64,000 bases of DNA from Thalassovita sp. (GTDB lineage: Bacteria > Pseudomonadota > Alphaproteobacteria > Rhodobacterales > Rhodobacteraceae), in contig NZ_OY829290.1 in the NCBI RefSeq assembly GCF_963691685.1, forward strand, positions 1,798,001-1,862,000, given 5' to 3'. Shown here one piece after another: positions 9,201 to 16,628 of the stretch (its first letter is position 1; every line of letters starts with the position of its first letter). The translations under genes and the position numbers were made by a program. Below the pieces are notes generated by a model that worked only from the letters and a program-made list of their open reading frames with translations, was not told the origin of the DNA and did not search any database.

Positions 9201-9789
9201 GGCAAATTTCGACGGCACAGTTGATGCCGCTGGCAACCTTCTGACGAGAGGCACGCAAGGTTTTGCGATCACGCAGAAGGGGGACGCTGTATTCACCAAC
9301 CTGATCGCACGCGATGACATCCAGGTCGGGGCGGTTAGCGCGGGGGTAACTTATGCAAGTTCTGGGGCACAGAGGTTACCGATAAATGCAGAAGTGTTTC
9401 GCTACTCTCTGGGGGCATTCACATCTGGTGAGTTCTGGAACATTGCCTGCAAGACAACTTGGCGAGGCTTGGGAACGAGGCCGGAACAGGACAATGAGGG
9501 CGATTGGCATATCCGCAAGTATAAAACAGGGGTCAAACTTCAATGGCGGCAGCGCAACGGCGCGTCATGGACCGGTTGGGACACCATTCACACATTTTCT
9601 AAGACCGACAGTTCCAGATGGCGTACCGACGATGTGGTGGTAACAAAACTGGGAGCCTTTGATGAGGTTGAAGTGCGTGCGGTTGTTTATGGTTATCTAG
9701 GTCCCCGCTTTCCCAGCGGTCGACCCAAAGGGAGCATCATCCCAAATGTGAAAGATGTGTCTTTGTATGCACGCGCAATTGTGAGGTGA
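6295..9789 (+). CDS. Phage tail tip / host specificity protein (J-like)
   Basis: The largest gene of the prophage, 1164 residues. The N-terminus carries two hydrophobic stretches (about residues 3-50) typical of J-type tail tip proteins of this group. A central region has hub-like phrases (GGEILVDTEIGKTQEEILAC) and, around residues 520-610, a fibronectin-like stretch (AVEVRARVKATGAMIF). The distal third has low-complexity linkers and beta-rich receptor-binding-like sequence with 'DVSLYARAIVR' at the end. It is expected to form the adhesive tip that contacts the host. The C-terminal third is the part most likely to vary between relatives. Confidence 0.75.
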   Translation: MPIVSAIGAAVAAVSSWTITLGTLGTFAVGNFLIRSVVQVGLSALMVKAMGKPKTAPFSIQSQVRSGGIVPRSFIMGRTGTAGSLVWHSEWGKAGKTPNAYYTRVIALSDLPITGLAKVFVGGVPVTLGPETSEWGHPVAEYHRKDKDHLWIKFYDGTQTVTDPFLVNTVGPQAAVPYEASRRGEGVAYAIVTSRIDEKLFTGFPEAFFVLDGVPLYDPSRDSSVGGSGAHRYNDPTTWGGDGDHYPAVQAYNINRGISYKGQWFYGLQSVAAARLPAANWIAQIEKCRIQVEGADGLEPSFRSGGEILVDTEIGKTQEEILACCSGRMSERGGTFKILVGAPDPAVATITDGDILDTAPQGQDPFQSLSETMNGLIATYPNPDEAFKSRQAPPVFRPDLEAEDGGRRLMGRVSLNMAPYPAQVQRLIDAEIRAARRAVRHSHTLPARFSGLEPNDTIEFVSARNGYASKLFRIDFVNDLENCDIAVDLTEIDPSDHAQWDAQTDYVAPQPGDVPSGGPPPQPIAGWSVTAAASTDAQGAGRFPAIAVGWDGDMDDVIAVEVRARVKATGAMIFSGRFEDVAAAAGLIIAGILPAETYEVQGRYVPGTARQTVWSDWLEVTTLDLRITRDQLQDEIGEAIDAAAYHAAQVGKEIDALLSGFAGGTLKGALDRQRKGLQAGIDGVSAKLSQDYLTAASINKAISSAKKDVVATSEQLGGGVFATSFFGDIWRRWSLGGSKRPGTFYPSGHLYEFTTTNIQNAGLQLQSTQAGWVGASGVDRYRLELEFELVSGATSGAGVLFDWRNTKNQLFRVRIPISDFVSDPIQAGKRYFGSVLVERPVGFTGAFDRHSVYLMANYGGLGARTTKSIRFHKFQAYPATVTDARAAQHAAAISDLQGNASASVVFKVLAGAQSAELGLFAQDGDAGAVSLFRVRATNILLDGSVTSQQINTVEFRSAGLAVFGGAVMSANFDGTVDAAGNLLTRGTQGFAITQKGDAVFTNLIARDDIQVGAVSAGVTYASSGAQRLPINAEVFRYSLGAFTSGEFWNIACKTTWRGLGTRPEQDNEGDWHIRKYKTGVKLQWRQRNGASWTGWDTIHTFSKTDSSRWRTDDVVVTKLGAFDEVEVRAVVYGYLGPRFPSGRPKGSIIPNVKDVSLYARAIVR

Positions 9790-9793
9790 TCTG

Positions 9794-10171
9794 ATGAAAT
9801 TCGTGAAACTCGATCAAACAGGCATCTATGTAGTCGGCCACGGAGAGGCCACGGTTTTGCCCAGCGGGGCGATATCCATCCCCGCAGAGATGGACGGTGC
9901 GGGCTTTCTCGGCTTCTACATGGTGGATGACGAGCTGAGGCAGCGCCCTGCATCGCCTGTGCCTGTCAAGCAGGCCGAAGGCTGGCAGATTGATGCGCCG
10001 GACGGGGCAGAGGTTGAAGTTTATGACCTGATCGGGGGCGAAGTTATGGCCCATGAGATGCTTGCGCCTGGTGCTGCCTATGCCTTTTCGCTGGCAGACT
10101 CTGGATCATACAACGTCACCGTTTCAGCACCGCTTCCGGCCATGCCGTCTAACACAGTGATTGAGGTGTAG
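9794..10171 (+). CDS. Small phage tail-tip associated protein
   Basis: A 125-residue beta-rich protein following the tail tip gene with a spacing of 4 nt. It begins MKFVKLDQTGIYVVGHGEA and ends with an Ig-like stretch (DSGSYNVTVSAPLP). Genes here commonly encode receptor-binding accessories or fibre chaperones. I do not recognise the family. Confidence 0.4.
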   Translation: MKFVKLDQTGIYVVGHGEATVLPSGAISIPAEMDGAGFLGFYMVDDELRQRPASPVPVKQAEGWQIDAPDGAEVEVYDLIGGEVMAHEMLAPGAAYAFSLADSGSYNVTVSAPLPAMPSNTVIEV

Positions 10172-10173
10172 AG

Positions 10174-10611
10174 ATGCAGGTTTTGACACGCAGCGCGGCC
10201 AGCAAGAGCGCGATCCTGAACAGCCAGAAACAGGCCGCGCAAGAGGCGCTGGCGGTGGCCGTTGGTGAAACCCGCGCGCGGTTCATCACCAGTATTCCGG
10301 GACAGGAGCTGACATACATCGAGAAGGAGCGCCAGGCGTTGGCGTTCCTGGTAGCCACGCCAGAGCCAGACCCCGCAGACCCTGCGGATGCTGCAGCATT
10401 TGCCTTTGTCTTTCAGGAAGTCGGCATCACCGGACAGACGGCTCGTAAAGTGGCGCAGCTCATCGCCTTCAAGGCTGAACAATGGCGCGATTTCGGCCCC
10501 CTGATTGAGCGCGAACGCCTGGCGGCGACTGCGGCCATCGATGGGGCGCAGGATCCAGACCAGATTGAGGCCGCTCTGGATGGCTACACCAGGGCCGTCG
10601 CGGATCTCTAG
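10174..10611 (+). CDS. Small helical phage protein after the tail tip gene
   Basis: A 145-residue, strongly helical and acidic protein starting two bases after the previous stop. It contains ERQALAFLVATPEPDPADPA and repeated Ala-rich helices, a pattern seen in tail-fibre-assembly-like proteins of Rhodobacterales phages. A good intrinsic terminator follows, closing the tail operon. Function is unassigned; a role in fibre assembly is possible. Confidence 0.4.
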   Translation: MQVLTRSAASKSAILNSQKQAAQEALAVAVGETRARFITSIPGQELTYIEKERQALAFLVATPEPDPADPADAAAFAFVFQEVGITGQTARKVAQLIAFKAEQWRDFGPLIERERLAATAAIDGAQDPDQIEAALDGYTRAVADL

Positions 10612-10638
10612 GTAAGCAAAACACAACTGAAACCAACC

Positions 10639-10660
10639 GCCGCCCACAGGGCGGCTTTTT
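10639..10660 (+). terminator. Intrinsic terminator closing the tail operon
   Basis: A 7-bp perfect stem, GCCGCCC (10639-10645) and GGGCGGC (10649-10655), with an ACA loop, is followed by TTTTT. It separates tail genes from the lysis cassette. Confidence 0.8.
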
Positions 10661-10676
10661 CGTGTGAGAGGCAACG

Positions 10677-11369
10677 ATGAACAAAGCAGAACAACTGATC
10701 GCAAAGAGCGCACTGCCCGTGGGTGGTGGGGCAATTGCGTGGCCCTTTACGGTGGCGGAGGCAGCACATTATGCCACGCTGCTCAACCAGGTGATTATCC
10801 CATCAATCGGGGTGCTGATCGCGTTGGTGACGCTGCTGATCAAGCTGCGCGTTTGGTGGCGTGGGTCGCGGTTTGCGAAAGAGGAGAGCGGGCGGGTCAG
10901 AGCGCGCTGGTGGGTCGGTGGTTCTGTGGCAGCTGTGATTGCTCTGGGGCTACCCATGACGGCGAAATGGGAAGGGCTGGAAAATCAGGCTTACTGGGAT
11001 GCGCATGGGCAGGTCTGGACGGTGTGCCTTGGTGAGACCGAAGGGGTGCAGCAGGGGGACAACTACTCCGATGCCGAATGTCTCGGGATGTTCAAAGAAC
11101 GCTGGGCTGAGTTCCACCGTGAAATGCTGGCTTGCGTGCCCGAAATGGCCGAGGCCCCCGCAGAGGTGCAGGCGGCAGTCACCAGCTGGTCCTACAACGT
11201 CGGGATCGGTGCGGCCTGCAAATCCACACTGGCCAAACACCTGCGGCGGAGTGAGTGGCGCGAGGCCTGCAACCAGCTACCGCGCTGGCGCCGGGCAGGG
11301 GGGCAGGTGTTGCGCGGCCTGGTCAATCGGCGCGCTGATGAGCAGGCTCTGTGCCTGTCGGGGCTGTGA
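10677..11369 (+). CDS. Holin-like membrane domain fused to a GH24 (lysozyme-type) endolysin
   Basis: A 230-residue lysis protein with a GAGAGG ribosome site. Residues about 40-58 (VIIPSIGVLIALVTLLIKL) form one membrane segment like that of a small holin. A second short hydrophobic stretch (about 80-93, GGSVAAVIALGLPM) directly precedes the lysozyme domain, as in signal-arrest-release endolysins. The muramidase core starts with KWEG (catalytic Glu), then YWD and WTVCLGET, matching the Glu-Asp-Thr triad of phage lysozymes, though the Asp-Thr spacing is one residue longer than in T4 lysozyme. It would cleave the peptidoglycan glycan strand. The single reading frame joining holin-like and endolysin parts is unusual. 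The stop overlaps the spanin start. Confidence 0.75.
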   Translation: MNKAEQLIAKSALPVGGGAIAWPFTVAEAAHYATLLNQVIIPSIGVLIALVTLLIKLRVWWRGSRFAKEESGRVRARWWVGGSVAAVIALGLPMTAKWEGLENQAYWDAHGQVWTVCLGETEGVQQGDNYSDAECLGMFKERWAEFHREMLACVPEMAEAPAEVQAAVTSWSYNVGIGAACKSTLAKHLRRSEWREACNQLPRWRRAGGQVLRGLVNRRADEQALCLSGL

Positions 11370-11683
11370 TGGGCCGCTACGCCCTCGCTGCTGCCCTGGC
11401 CGTGGTTCTAGCGCTCTTTGCCGCCCTGTGGTGGCTGTCAGCGCGCAATGACGCACTGACGGCGGAAGTGGCCGCACTGCGCGTCTCTGTGGCCTCTGCG
11501 CAGCACGCGCTGGAACAGGCCGAGACTGCCGCCGCTGTTCACCGTGCATATCTCGCCCGCGCTGAGGCTGACGCAGAGCGCTGGCGGGCTGTCCAAAACG
11601 ATCTGCAATCCATGGAGGGTCGCGATGCGCCTCTTTCCCCTCTGCTGCGCACTACTGCTCAGCGGCTGTTTGCGCGCCCCTGA
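11369..11683 (+). CDS. Inner-membrane spanin (Rz-like)
   Basis: A 104-residue protein; the ATG overlaps the endolysin TGA (TGATG). One N-terminal transmembrane segment (about residues 3-25, ALAAALAVVLALFAALWWL) is followed by a long alanine/glutamate-rich coiled coil (DALTAEVAALRVSVASAQ). That is the layout of i-spanins, which join an outer-membrane partner to fuse the two membranes in the last step of lysis. The gene for the lipoprotein partner starts within its 3' end in another frame, as in the classic Rz/Rz1 arrangement. Confidence 0.75.
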   Translation: MGRYALAAALAVVLALFAALWWLSARNDALTAEVAALRVSVASAQHALEQAETAAAVHRAYLARAEADAERWRAVQNDLQSMEGRDAPLSPLLRTTAQRLFARP

Positions 11684-11855
11684 GGTGGTCGCCCCGCCAC
11701 CACCGGTGCCCGCCGATCTGCTGCGCCCCTGCGAGGGCTACGGCGGCCCAGTGCCTCGGACGGAGGGGCAGTTTTCTGACGCTTTGCTCGCCGAAGCGCG
11801 GGGCAGGGCGTGTGCCAACGCTAAACTGGAGGCTCTAAAGCAGATATTGGAATGA
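11625..11855 (+). CDS. Outer-membrane spanin lipoprotein (Rz1-like)
   Basis: A 76-residue protein overlapping the i-spanin gene by 59 nt in a different frame. A GGAGGG site lies 6 nt before its ATG. The signal peptide ends in a lipobox, LLLSGC (cleavage before the Cys), and the mature part is proline-rich (PEVVAPPPPVPADLL), both hallmarks of Rz1. It is expected to be anchored in the outer membrane and to bind the i-spanin. This is the last recognisable gene of the prophage. Confidence 0.75.
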   Translation: MRLFPLCCALLLSGCLRAPEVVAPPPPVPADLLRPCEGYGGPVPRTEGQFSDALLAEARGRACANAKLEALKQILE

Positions 11856-11862
11856 CCGTTGT

Positions 11863-12029
11863 CAGCCCTCTCAGGACATTCACATTAGGCGCAGAACGTT
11901 CTCTGCTGCAGACGCAAAGCTCTAAGGTCGAATCCCCGAGAGCTGCCGTTCAATATTAAACCGCAGCAGTGCTGGATGCTGCGTGAGCCACCAATGGCAG
12001 CGATGCGCAGGAAGCGGGCTTTGCAAAGT
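11863..12029. repeat. Dispersed non-coding repeat, copy A1
   Basis: This roughly 167-bp stretch after the last phage gene is the reverse complement of 16744-16910, with mostly single-base differences. Shared blocks include cagcagagaacgttctg and gctttgcgtctgcagcag. The two copies flank the Septu-like genes and the GT51-like gene. The remainder to 12152 shows no gene or other structure I can name. Confidence 0.8.
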
Positions 12030-12152
12030 CAGGCTAACGGCCCAGAGCCCACCTTGGAGCCCGGAGCAGAGAATGTCCGGAGCAGGCCAAAGCTGCCGTT
12101 CCCATTTGCGTGCTTGGCAATAATATTTTGTGCAGAGCCAAAAGCCTTATCC

Positions 12153-12842
12153 TCAGAAACGTCCACCCGGCCGTGGCACCGGCTGGCCGTGAGGATCGAA
12201 ACAACCCGCATGCGTGTTAGGAAAAGCGGCAATGAAACGGTGTAACATCTCTGGATAATCGGCAAAAACTGTCATCCATATAGAGAAAAAACCCTTAGCT
12301 GGAGCGAGGTGTTCGGCGATCAGGTCGGCGGTGTCCGGATTTTTTTGATAGCGATCCAACATCAATTTCGCCAACTCCCAAACGCCCAACCGAAATTCGA
12401 CTCGTTTGTCGCGCGGTGTGGGACGGTCCTCCTTAAGTGCAGCACTTGGGTGGCGGTGCAGCTTGACCAGTTTTATCGTCTTCTCCACCAACTCCCTTGA
12501 AACTGCGTCCAAACCCGGCGCTACCGTGACACGGCCATCCGGATGAAACTCCAAAGCACGAAATGTGTTATCTATGTCTGGGAAGGCCACCGTTGCAGGA
12601 TCGACCGGGGTTTTCCCCTTCACGGTGTTACAACTCTTGCAGCCTAGTAAGAAGTTTTCCCAGCTGTATTCAAGTCCAGGCTCAAGGAATTTGGGCTGTA
12701 CATGCTCGATTTCCGGAGCATGGGTTATCGGTTGCTCGCAGTAGCTGCAATAGTAACCTAGGCGCGCCGTCAGATCATCCAGTGCCAAGCCGTGGGGTTT
12801 ATATTCGGGTTGTGGGGCAGGCCCCTTGACCACAGGTCTCAC
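12153..12842 (-). CDS. ptuB: HNH endonuclease, Septu PtuB-like
   Basis: A 229-residue protein with a GTG start whose G overlaps the last base of the ATPase stop (TAGTG). It has the HNH zinc-finger nuclease layout: CSYC at 32-35, IEHVQPK at 45-51 (the catalytic His), and NFLLGCKSCN at 63-72 with the second Cys pair. The C-terminal half is helical. In Septu systems this nuclease partners the upstream ATPase to stop phage, and PtuAB pairs are also known as retron effectors; no reverse transcriptase is seen here. The gene looks intact, but its partner is split by an insertion, so the system is probably inactive and this gene may be poorly expressed. Confidence 0.75.
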   Translation of the reverse strand: MRPVVKGPAPQPEYKPHGLALDDLTARLGYYCSYCEQPITHAPEIEHVQPKFLEPGLEYSWENFLLGCKSCNTVKGKTPVDPATVAFPDIDNTFRALEFHPDGRVTVAPGLDAVSRELVEKTIKLVKLHRHPSAALKEDRPTPRDKRVEFRLGVWELAKLMLDRYQKNPDTADLIAEHLAPAKGFFSIWMTVFADYPEMLHRFIAAFPNTHAGCFDPHGQPVPRPGGRF

Positions 12843-13108
12843 TAGTCAGCCCGCTTTTGCCGTGTCAAACGTTCGATCTTCATAAGCGCCTCCAATGCAG
12901 GGTCTTGGAAGCGGCGTTCCATCTCGTTCAACTCGTTTTCTATTTTCGCGCGTTCATCTGGTTCTGATGTTGTGACCATGCGTTCTACAAGATCTAAGTA
13001 AAGCTCAGATTCCCGCATTTTCTTCTCATAGGTTAACGAGCGATCCTTTTCTTTGACCTTTTGGACATCTTCAATGATATCGCCAATTGGAAGATTGTGG
13101 ACCCGATC
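12842..13108 (-). pseudogene. ptuA: C-terminal fragment of the split Septu ATPase (PtuA-like)
   Basis: This is the 3' part of the ATPase gene left of the insertion. From GAT at the target duplication it reads DRVHNLPIGDIIEDVQKVKE and runs through a charged helical segment to TAG at 12842-12844. Removing the inserted element and one copy of the 3-bp duplication joins it in frame to the N-terminal part at 14382-15419, giving a protein of about 433 residues. Any ATG used now would come from the element end and give only a short helical peptide. Confidence 0.8.
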
Positions 13109-13147
13109 TGAGCTACTCCCCAATCATTGGACAGTTTCCGGCGTAGA

Positions 13148-14023
13148 TTAAGCTACTCTTTGCTCCTGCTGATCGGTTTGGTTTTCTTCTTTTCTCAGCC
13201 AATAGACCACGGCTGGTGGTTTGCCGCCAAGGGCGGAATGAGGACGCTTTCGGTTGTAGAACTCGATCCATTTTCCGACACCCGCTTTGGCTTCCGATCC
13301 GGCCTCCCAGGCGTGCAGGTAGACGCATTCGTATTTCAGGCTCCGCCAGAGCCGCTCGACAAAGATGTTGTCCAGGAACCGGCCCTTGCCATCCATCGAG
13401 ATACGCACTCCGGATCGGCGTAGCCGGTCGGTCCAGGCAAACGAGGTGAACTGGCTGCCCTGATCTGTATTCATGATTTCCGGTGGGCCAAACTTGGCGA
13501 TGGCCTCGTTCAGCGCCTCGACGCAGAAGTCGGCTTCCAGCGTGTTCGAGATGCGCCAGGCCAGCACCTTTCGGGTGTGCCAATCCATGATGGCGACCAG
13601 ATACAGAAAGCCTCTGCGCATCGGCAGATACGTGATGTCGGCACACCAGACCTGATTGGGGCGCTCCACCCGTAGGCCACGCAGCAGATAGGGATAGGTC
13701 TTGTGCCCTTTCGCTGCCTTGCTGGTGTTTGGTTTCTGATAGATCGGCATCAAGCCCATCAGCCGCATCAAGCGTCGGATGCGCTTCTCGTTCACCAGAT
13801 GACCTTCGTTTCGCAGATGCCAAGTCATTTGCCGGACACCAAAGAACGGTGCTTCCAGAAACTGCTCGTCGATCTGCCGCATCAACATCAGGTTCATCGC
13901 CGTCTCGCCCTTGGCGGTGTAGTAAAACGATGACCGCGAGATCGACAACAGCTTGCACTGTTTACCAATTGAAAGGTTGGTATTGCCAGGCTCGACCATC
14001 TTGCGCCTCACTTGCCGATCCAC
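13148..14023 (-). CDS. IS3-family transposase OrfB (integrase catalytic part)
   Basis: A 291-residue DDE transposase. The retroviral-integrase-like core shows VWCADITYLP (first Asp), MNTDQGSQFTS (second Asp) and DNIFVERLWRSLK (Glu), with YNRKRPHSALGGK at the end. It overlaps orfA by 16 nt in the -1 frame and is normally made as an OrfAB fusion by frameshifting at T_TTT_TTG (14041-14047 on the - strand). Confidence 0.9.
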   Translation of the reverse strand: MDRQVRRKMVEPGNTNLSIGKQCKLLSISRSSFYYTAKGETAMNLMLMRQIDEQFLEAPFFGVRQMTWHLRNEGHLVNEKRIRRLMRLMGLMPIYQKPNTSKAAKGHKTYPYLLRGLRVERPNQVWCADITYLPMRRGFLYLVAIMDWHTRKVLAWRISNTLEADFCVEALNEAIAKFGPPEIMNTDQGSQFTSFAWTDRLRRSGVRISMDGKGRFLDNIFVERLWRSLKYECVYLHAWEAGSEAKAGVGKWIEFYNRKRPHSALGGKPPAVVYWLRKEENQTDQQEQRVA

Positions 14024-14301
14024 GGCTTGAGCTTTCGTGACAAAAAATCGTTGGCCACGGCCAGCTCCCCGATCTTCGCGTGCAGTTCTTTGACCTGCTC
14101 CTCGTCGATCTCTGGGGGCTTCTTTCCGCCACGCTCGAACACGCCGGACGCGCCTTCCAGAAGCGCCCGTTTCCAGCTGTGGATCATCGTCGGGTGAACG
14201 CCAAACTGGCTCGCCAGCTCAGCAACAGTCCGCTCGCCCTTCAAAGCCTCAAGTGCAACTTTGGCCTTGAAATCGGGCGAATGGTTCTTCCGTTTCGACA
14301 T
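14008..14301 (-). CDS. IS3-family OrfA (helix-turn-helix)
   Basis: A 97-residue protein with the HTH segment ERTVAELASQFGVHPTMIHS and a C-terminal coiled-coil/leucine-zipper-like helix (EEQVKELHAKIGELAV). It binds the element ends and, alone, usually represses transposition. The codons GAT TTT TTG form the slippery heptamer T_TTT_TTG; the -1 frame runs on as VTKAQAVDRQVRRK into orfB. A purine-rich ribosome site (GAGGAGATC) lies upstream. Confidence 0.9.
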   Translation of the reverse strand: MSKRKNHSPDFKAKVALEALKGERTVAELASQFGVHPTMIHSWKRALLEGASGVFERGGKKPPEIDEEQVKELHAKIGELAVANDFLSRKLKPWIGK

Positions 14302-14378
14302 CTTTGATCTCCTCTTCGTCGAAGATCAGCAGACAACAAATCGTAGCTTACGTCAGTGTCCGAAATTCAGGGGGTAGC

Positions 14379-15419
14379 TCAATCATCCAGTTCCATTTCG
14401 TCCAAGTCTAACAAGACGCCTTCGTTGAGCGACTGAATCACAAAAGGCGAGTGGGTAGTGGCCACGAACTGCAAGCCCGGAAAGGCACGTAGAAGCGCGG
14501 GAATGATCAGTTTTTGCCAAGTCGGATGGAGGTGCAGATCGATTTCATCGATCAGGATTATTCCCCGTGCTGAGTTGGCAGCATCGGTCCCTAAATGCGG
14601 GTTCAAGATGATCGCTTTGTAGGCAATATCACCGACCATCGACAGGATGTTGCGCTGTCCATGGCTGAGATTATCAAAAGCGACTGTCTGATTTCGGGCC
14701 TTAAAAGTGACTTCAAGACGTTCGCGTGAAGGTGAGTAGTTAACACGAACTTGTTCATCGAAGCAGCTTTCCACTGCCGCGCGCCAAGCAGCCAAAATAG
14801 GCGAAGGCCGCTCTGATTCAAATTCGTTCAGTCGCATGCGTTTGAGCCAGTCCAGAAGGTCACTCGAAGAAACCCTTGGTTCATGACTATTTCGATAGGC
14901 GTCGAACCGCGAAGGTCGATCCTCGCGGGCCATGCGCTTGGGCTCACCCCAAAGGCGCCCGGTGCCGTAATAGGACAGCAGGGGCAAAGTTGGGTTACCC
15001 CCTGCAATCACTGCAGAATAAGCCTCACTCGCCAAGGCGCGGATGTCGCGCGCATCCTTGATTGTTGTCCGTCCGCGGGGATTTGTCAGTTCCCGTTTCC
15101 ATTTGAGTTGATGAGAATGACCTGCAATCGGATCGGGAATGGTTCCTTCAGCTTCGACCACGGCGGGATATGCTTGGATGAAGTCCAGTTGGCTGTCAAA
15201 CTCTCGCGAAGTTTCACGTACCTCTCCCTTCTGAATGTGGCGCGACGAAGCGTCGGGGATGGCCAGTAGGAAAGCACCGAAGGCAACCGAAAGAGCGTCT
15301 AGTATACTGGATTTGCCCACGCCATTTTTGCCGACGATCAGCGTGAACCGGTAGTTTAAGCGCTGATCGAGATTCTCGAACCCTTTGAAATTCTGAAGGA
15401 TAAGGCGGTCGATCTGCAT
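14379..15419 (-). pseudogene. ptuA: N-terminal part of the split Septu ATPase (PtuA-like)
   Basis: A 346-residue ABC/SMC-like ATPase portion. Walker A is GKNGVGKS (30-37), the signature LSHGQ (251-255), Walker B ILIDEIDLHLHP (288-299) and the switch THSPF (322-326). This matches PtuA of type I Septu, and the HNH gene directly downstream completes the pair. The frame stops at once inside the inserted element (TGA at 14379-14381), so about 87 C-terminal residues are lost. All ATPase motifs remain, so a truncated ATPase might still be made, but coupling to the HNH gene is lost. Confidence 0.8.
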
Positions 15420-15675
15420 CGCGGTGATTTCTCTACAGTGGGTTAGGCCAATAGCTAAAAAAGCGAGGCGAACGTGGTTTCCGACGTATCATCGGTACGG
15501 GATCATGGCAATGATTTCGAACAGCGCTCTCGCAGTATGCTGCATCAAACTTTGGCGTAACGGAAGAGGCCTCGCCTTCTGTAAAGGCCCGCTTCTCTTA
15601 GAACTGCTGCCATTCGTGAAAGCTGCAGCGGTCGTCCGCTTCCCGCCCTTGGTGTCGAAACCCAACTTCCGCTAT

Positions 15676-15760
15676 GGGCTGGCACCAGCAATTGATAACC
15701 TTGGTTTGCGCGCAGTTTTGCTGCTGACACGCTGCCGCACTGCCGCATGGCGGCTTAGAG
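15676..15760. repeat. Dispersed non-coding repeat, copy C1
   Basis: An 85-bp block (starts gggctggcaccagca, ends ggcttagag) that recurs at 16905-16989 with few changes, and in a more diverged form near 20693-20773. It occupies the roughly 450-bp gap between the Septu ATPase gene and the GT51-like gene; otherwise that gap holds only the presumed upstream region of both. Confidence 0.75.
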
Positions 15761-15879
15761 TTCAATTTGACCTATGCTGCGCAATGCACGAAGAGCCACT
15801 TTAAGATGTTTCAGTGTTGCAATTCACCCTCGACTTCAGTAAACCCCAAGGGACAGGTTTCCTTGTTAGTGACGTGAGC

Positions 15880-16536
15880 ATGAGACGGATTTTTAGCATC
15901 GCATTGAGCCTATTCTTCCTCATTCTTGCGGGGGCCTTTGGCTATGGCGCCATTGGATATTGGGACGCCGTTCGTCAGGCAGATGCGTACGCAGTTCGCG
16001 CGGACAGTTTGATCGCTGACGGTCGCGGGCCAAATGATCTAGGCATTGAACAACTCAGGCAGGTTATCTTGTTGCAAGACCCGGGATTTCTTGACCATGC
16101 TGGCGTTGATCTCTCTACTGCCGGGGCGGGACTAACTACGATTTCCCAATCCCTCGCCAAAAGACTAGGATTCGAGGATTTCCACCCCGGAATCCGGAAG
16201 ATACGGCAGACAGGCTTCGCTATTGGTCTCGAACGGGAACTCGCCAAAGACCAGATACTCGCGCTTTGGCTCGACTCAGTTGAGATGGGGCGCGGTCCTG
16301 AAGGGTGGATGACGGGGTTCTTTGCGGCAAGTGAAAGCATCTATAGCCGAGCACCCTCTGAGCTCACCGATCAAGAGTATCATCGTCTTTTAGCTGTGCT
16401 AATCGCTCCGGGACGGTTCCGGCTTCTTGAAAGTGATGAAGAGCTAGACGACCGCGCTTCGCGGATTGCAAGACTCACATCCGGTGACTGCAGCCCAGAA
16501 AGTCTTAGTGATGTTTGGCTCGACGCCTGCGTGTAG
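15880..16536 (+). CDS. GT51-like (peptidoglycan glycosyltransferase fold) membrane protein with substituted catalytic positions
   Basis: A 218-residue protein. The chosen ATG (15880) starts directly at a membrane anchor (residues 3-25, RIFSIALSLFFLILAGAFGY); longer in-frame starts exist at 15814 and 15874. The rest follows the GT51 transglycosylase pattern: LLQDPGFLDHAGVDL (61-78), GLTTISQSLAKRLGF (84-98), and GIRKIRQTGFAIGLERELAK (104-123). The first catalytic Glu of the usual ED..F..H.G motif is Gln here (Q66), and the Glu of the R-K-x-x-E motif is also Gln (Q110). It may bind rather than polymerise lipid II, or act with a different residue. No transpeptidase domain is present. It sits alone among repeats. 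Confidence 0.6.
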   Translation: MRRIFSIALSLFFLILAGAFGYGAIGYWDAVRQADAYAVRADSLIADGRGPNDLGIEQLRQVILLQDPGFLDHAGVDLSTAGAGLTTISQSLAKRLGFEDFHPGIRKIRQTGFAIGLERELAKDQILALWLDSVEMGRGPEGWMTGFFAASESIYSRAPSELTDQEYHRLLAVLIAPGRFRLLESDEELDDRASRIARLTSGDCSPESLSDVWLDACV

Positions 16537-16628
16537 ATTTTGGATAGCCAACTTGACCCCTGTTTCATGAACCTGGATTGCTAACAGCGGATATTCGTAG
16601 TGAAGCGACGAAGGTTAGCTTCGTCCGC

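Larger units (their letters stand above)
13109..14381 (-). mobile_element. IS3-family insertion sequence, copy 1
   Basis: A 1273-bp element with terminal inverted repeats TGAGCTAC...GTAGCTCA. It carries overlapping orfA and orfB on the - strand and is flanked by the 3-bp direct repeat ATC (13106-13108 and 14382-14384). It interrupts the Septu ATPase gene. A copy of the same length and, as far as can be read, the same sequence occurs at 52420-53692 in the same orientation. Confidence 0.9.

Noticed and set aside
11921..11945. A tRNA-T-arm-like phrase (aaggtcgaatccccgag) after the prophage, which might mark an attachment site
   Set aside because: No acceptor or anticodon arm can be folded around it, and the same sequence occurs in the inverted repeat copy near 16835-16855 with changes, so it belongs to the dispersed repeat.
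12153..15419. Retron with PtuAB effectors
   Set aside because: No reverse transcriptase gene or msr/msd-like structure is visible on either side of the pair.
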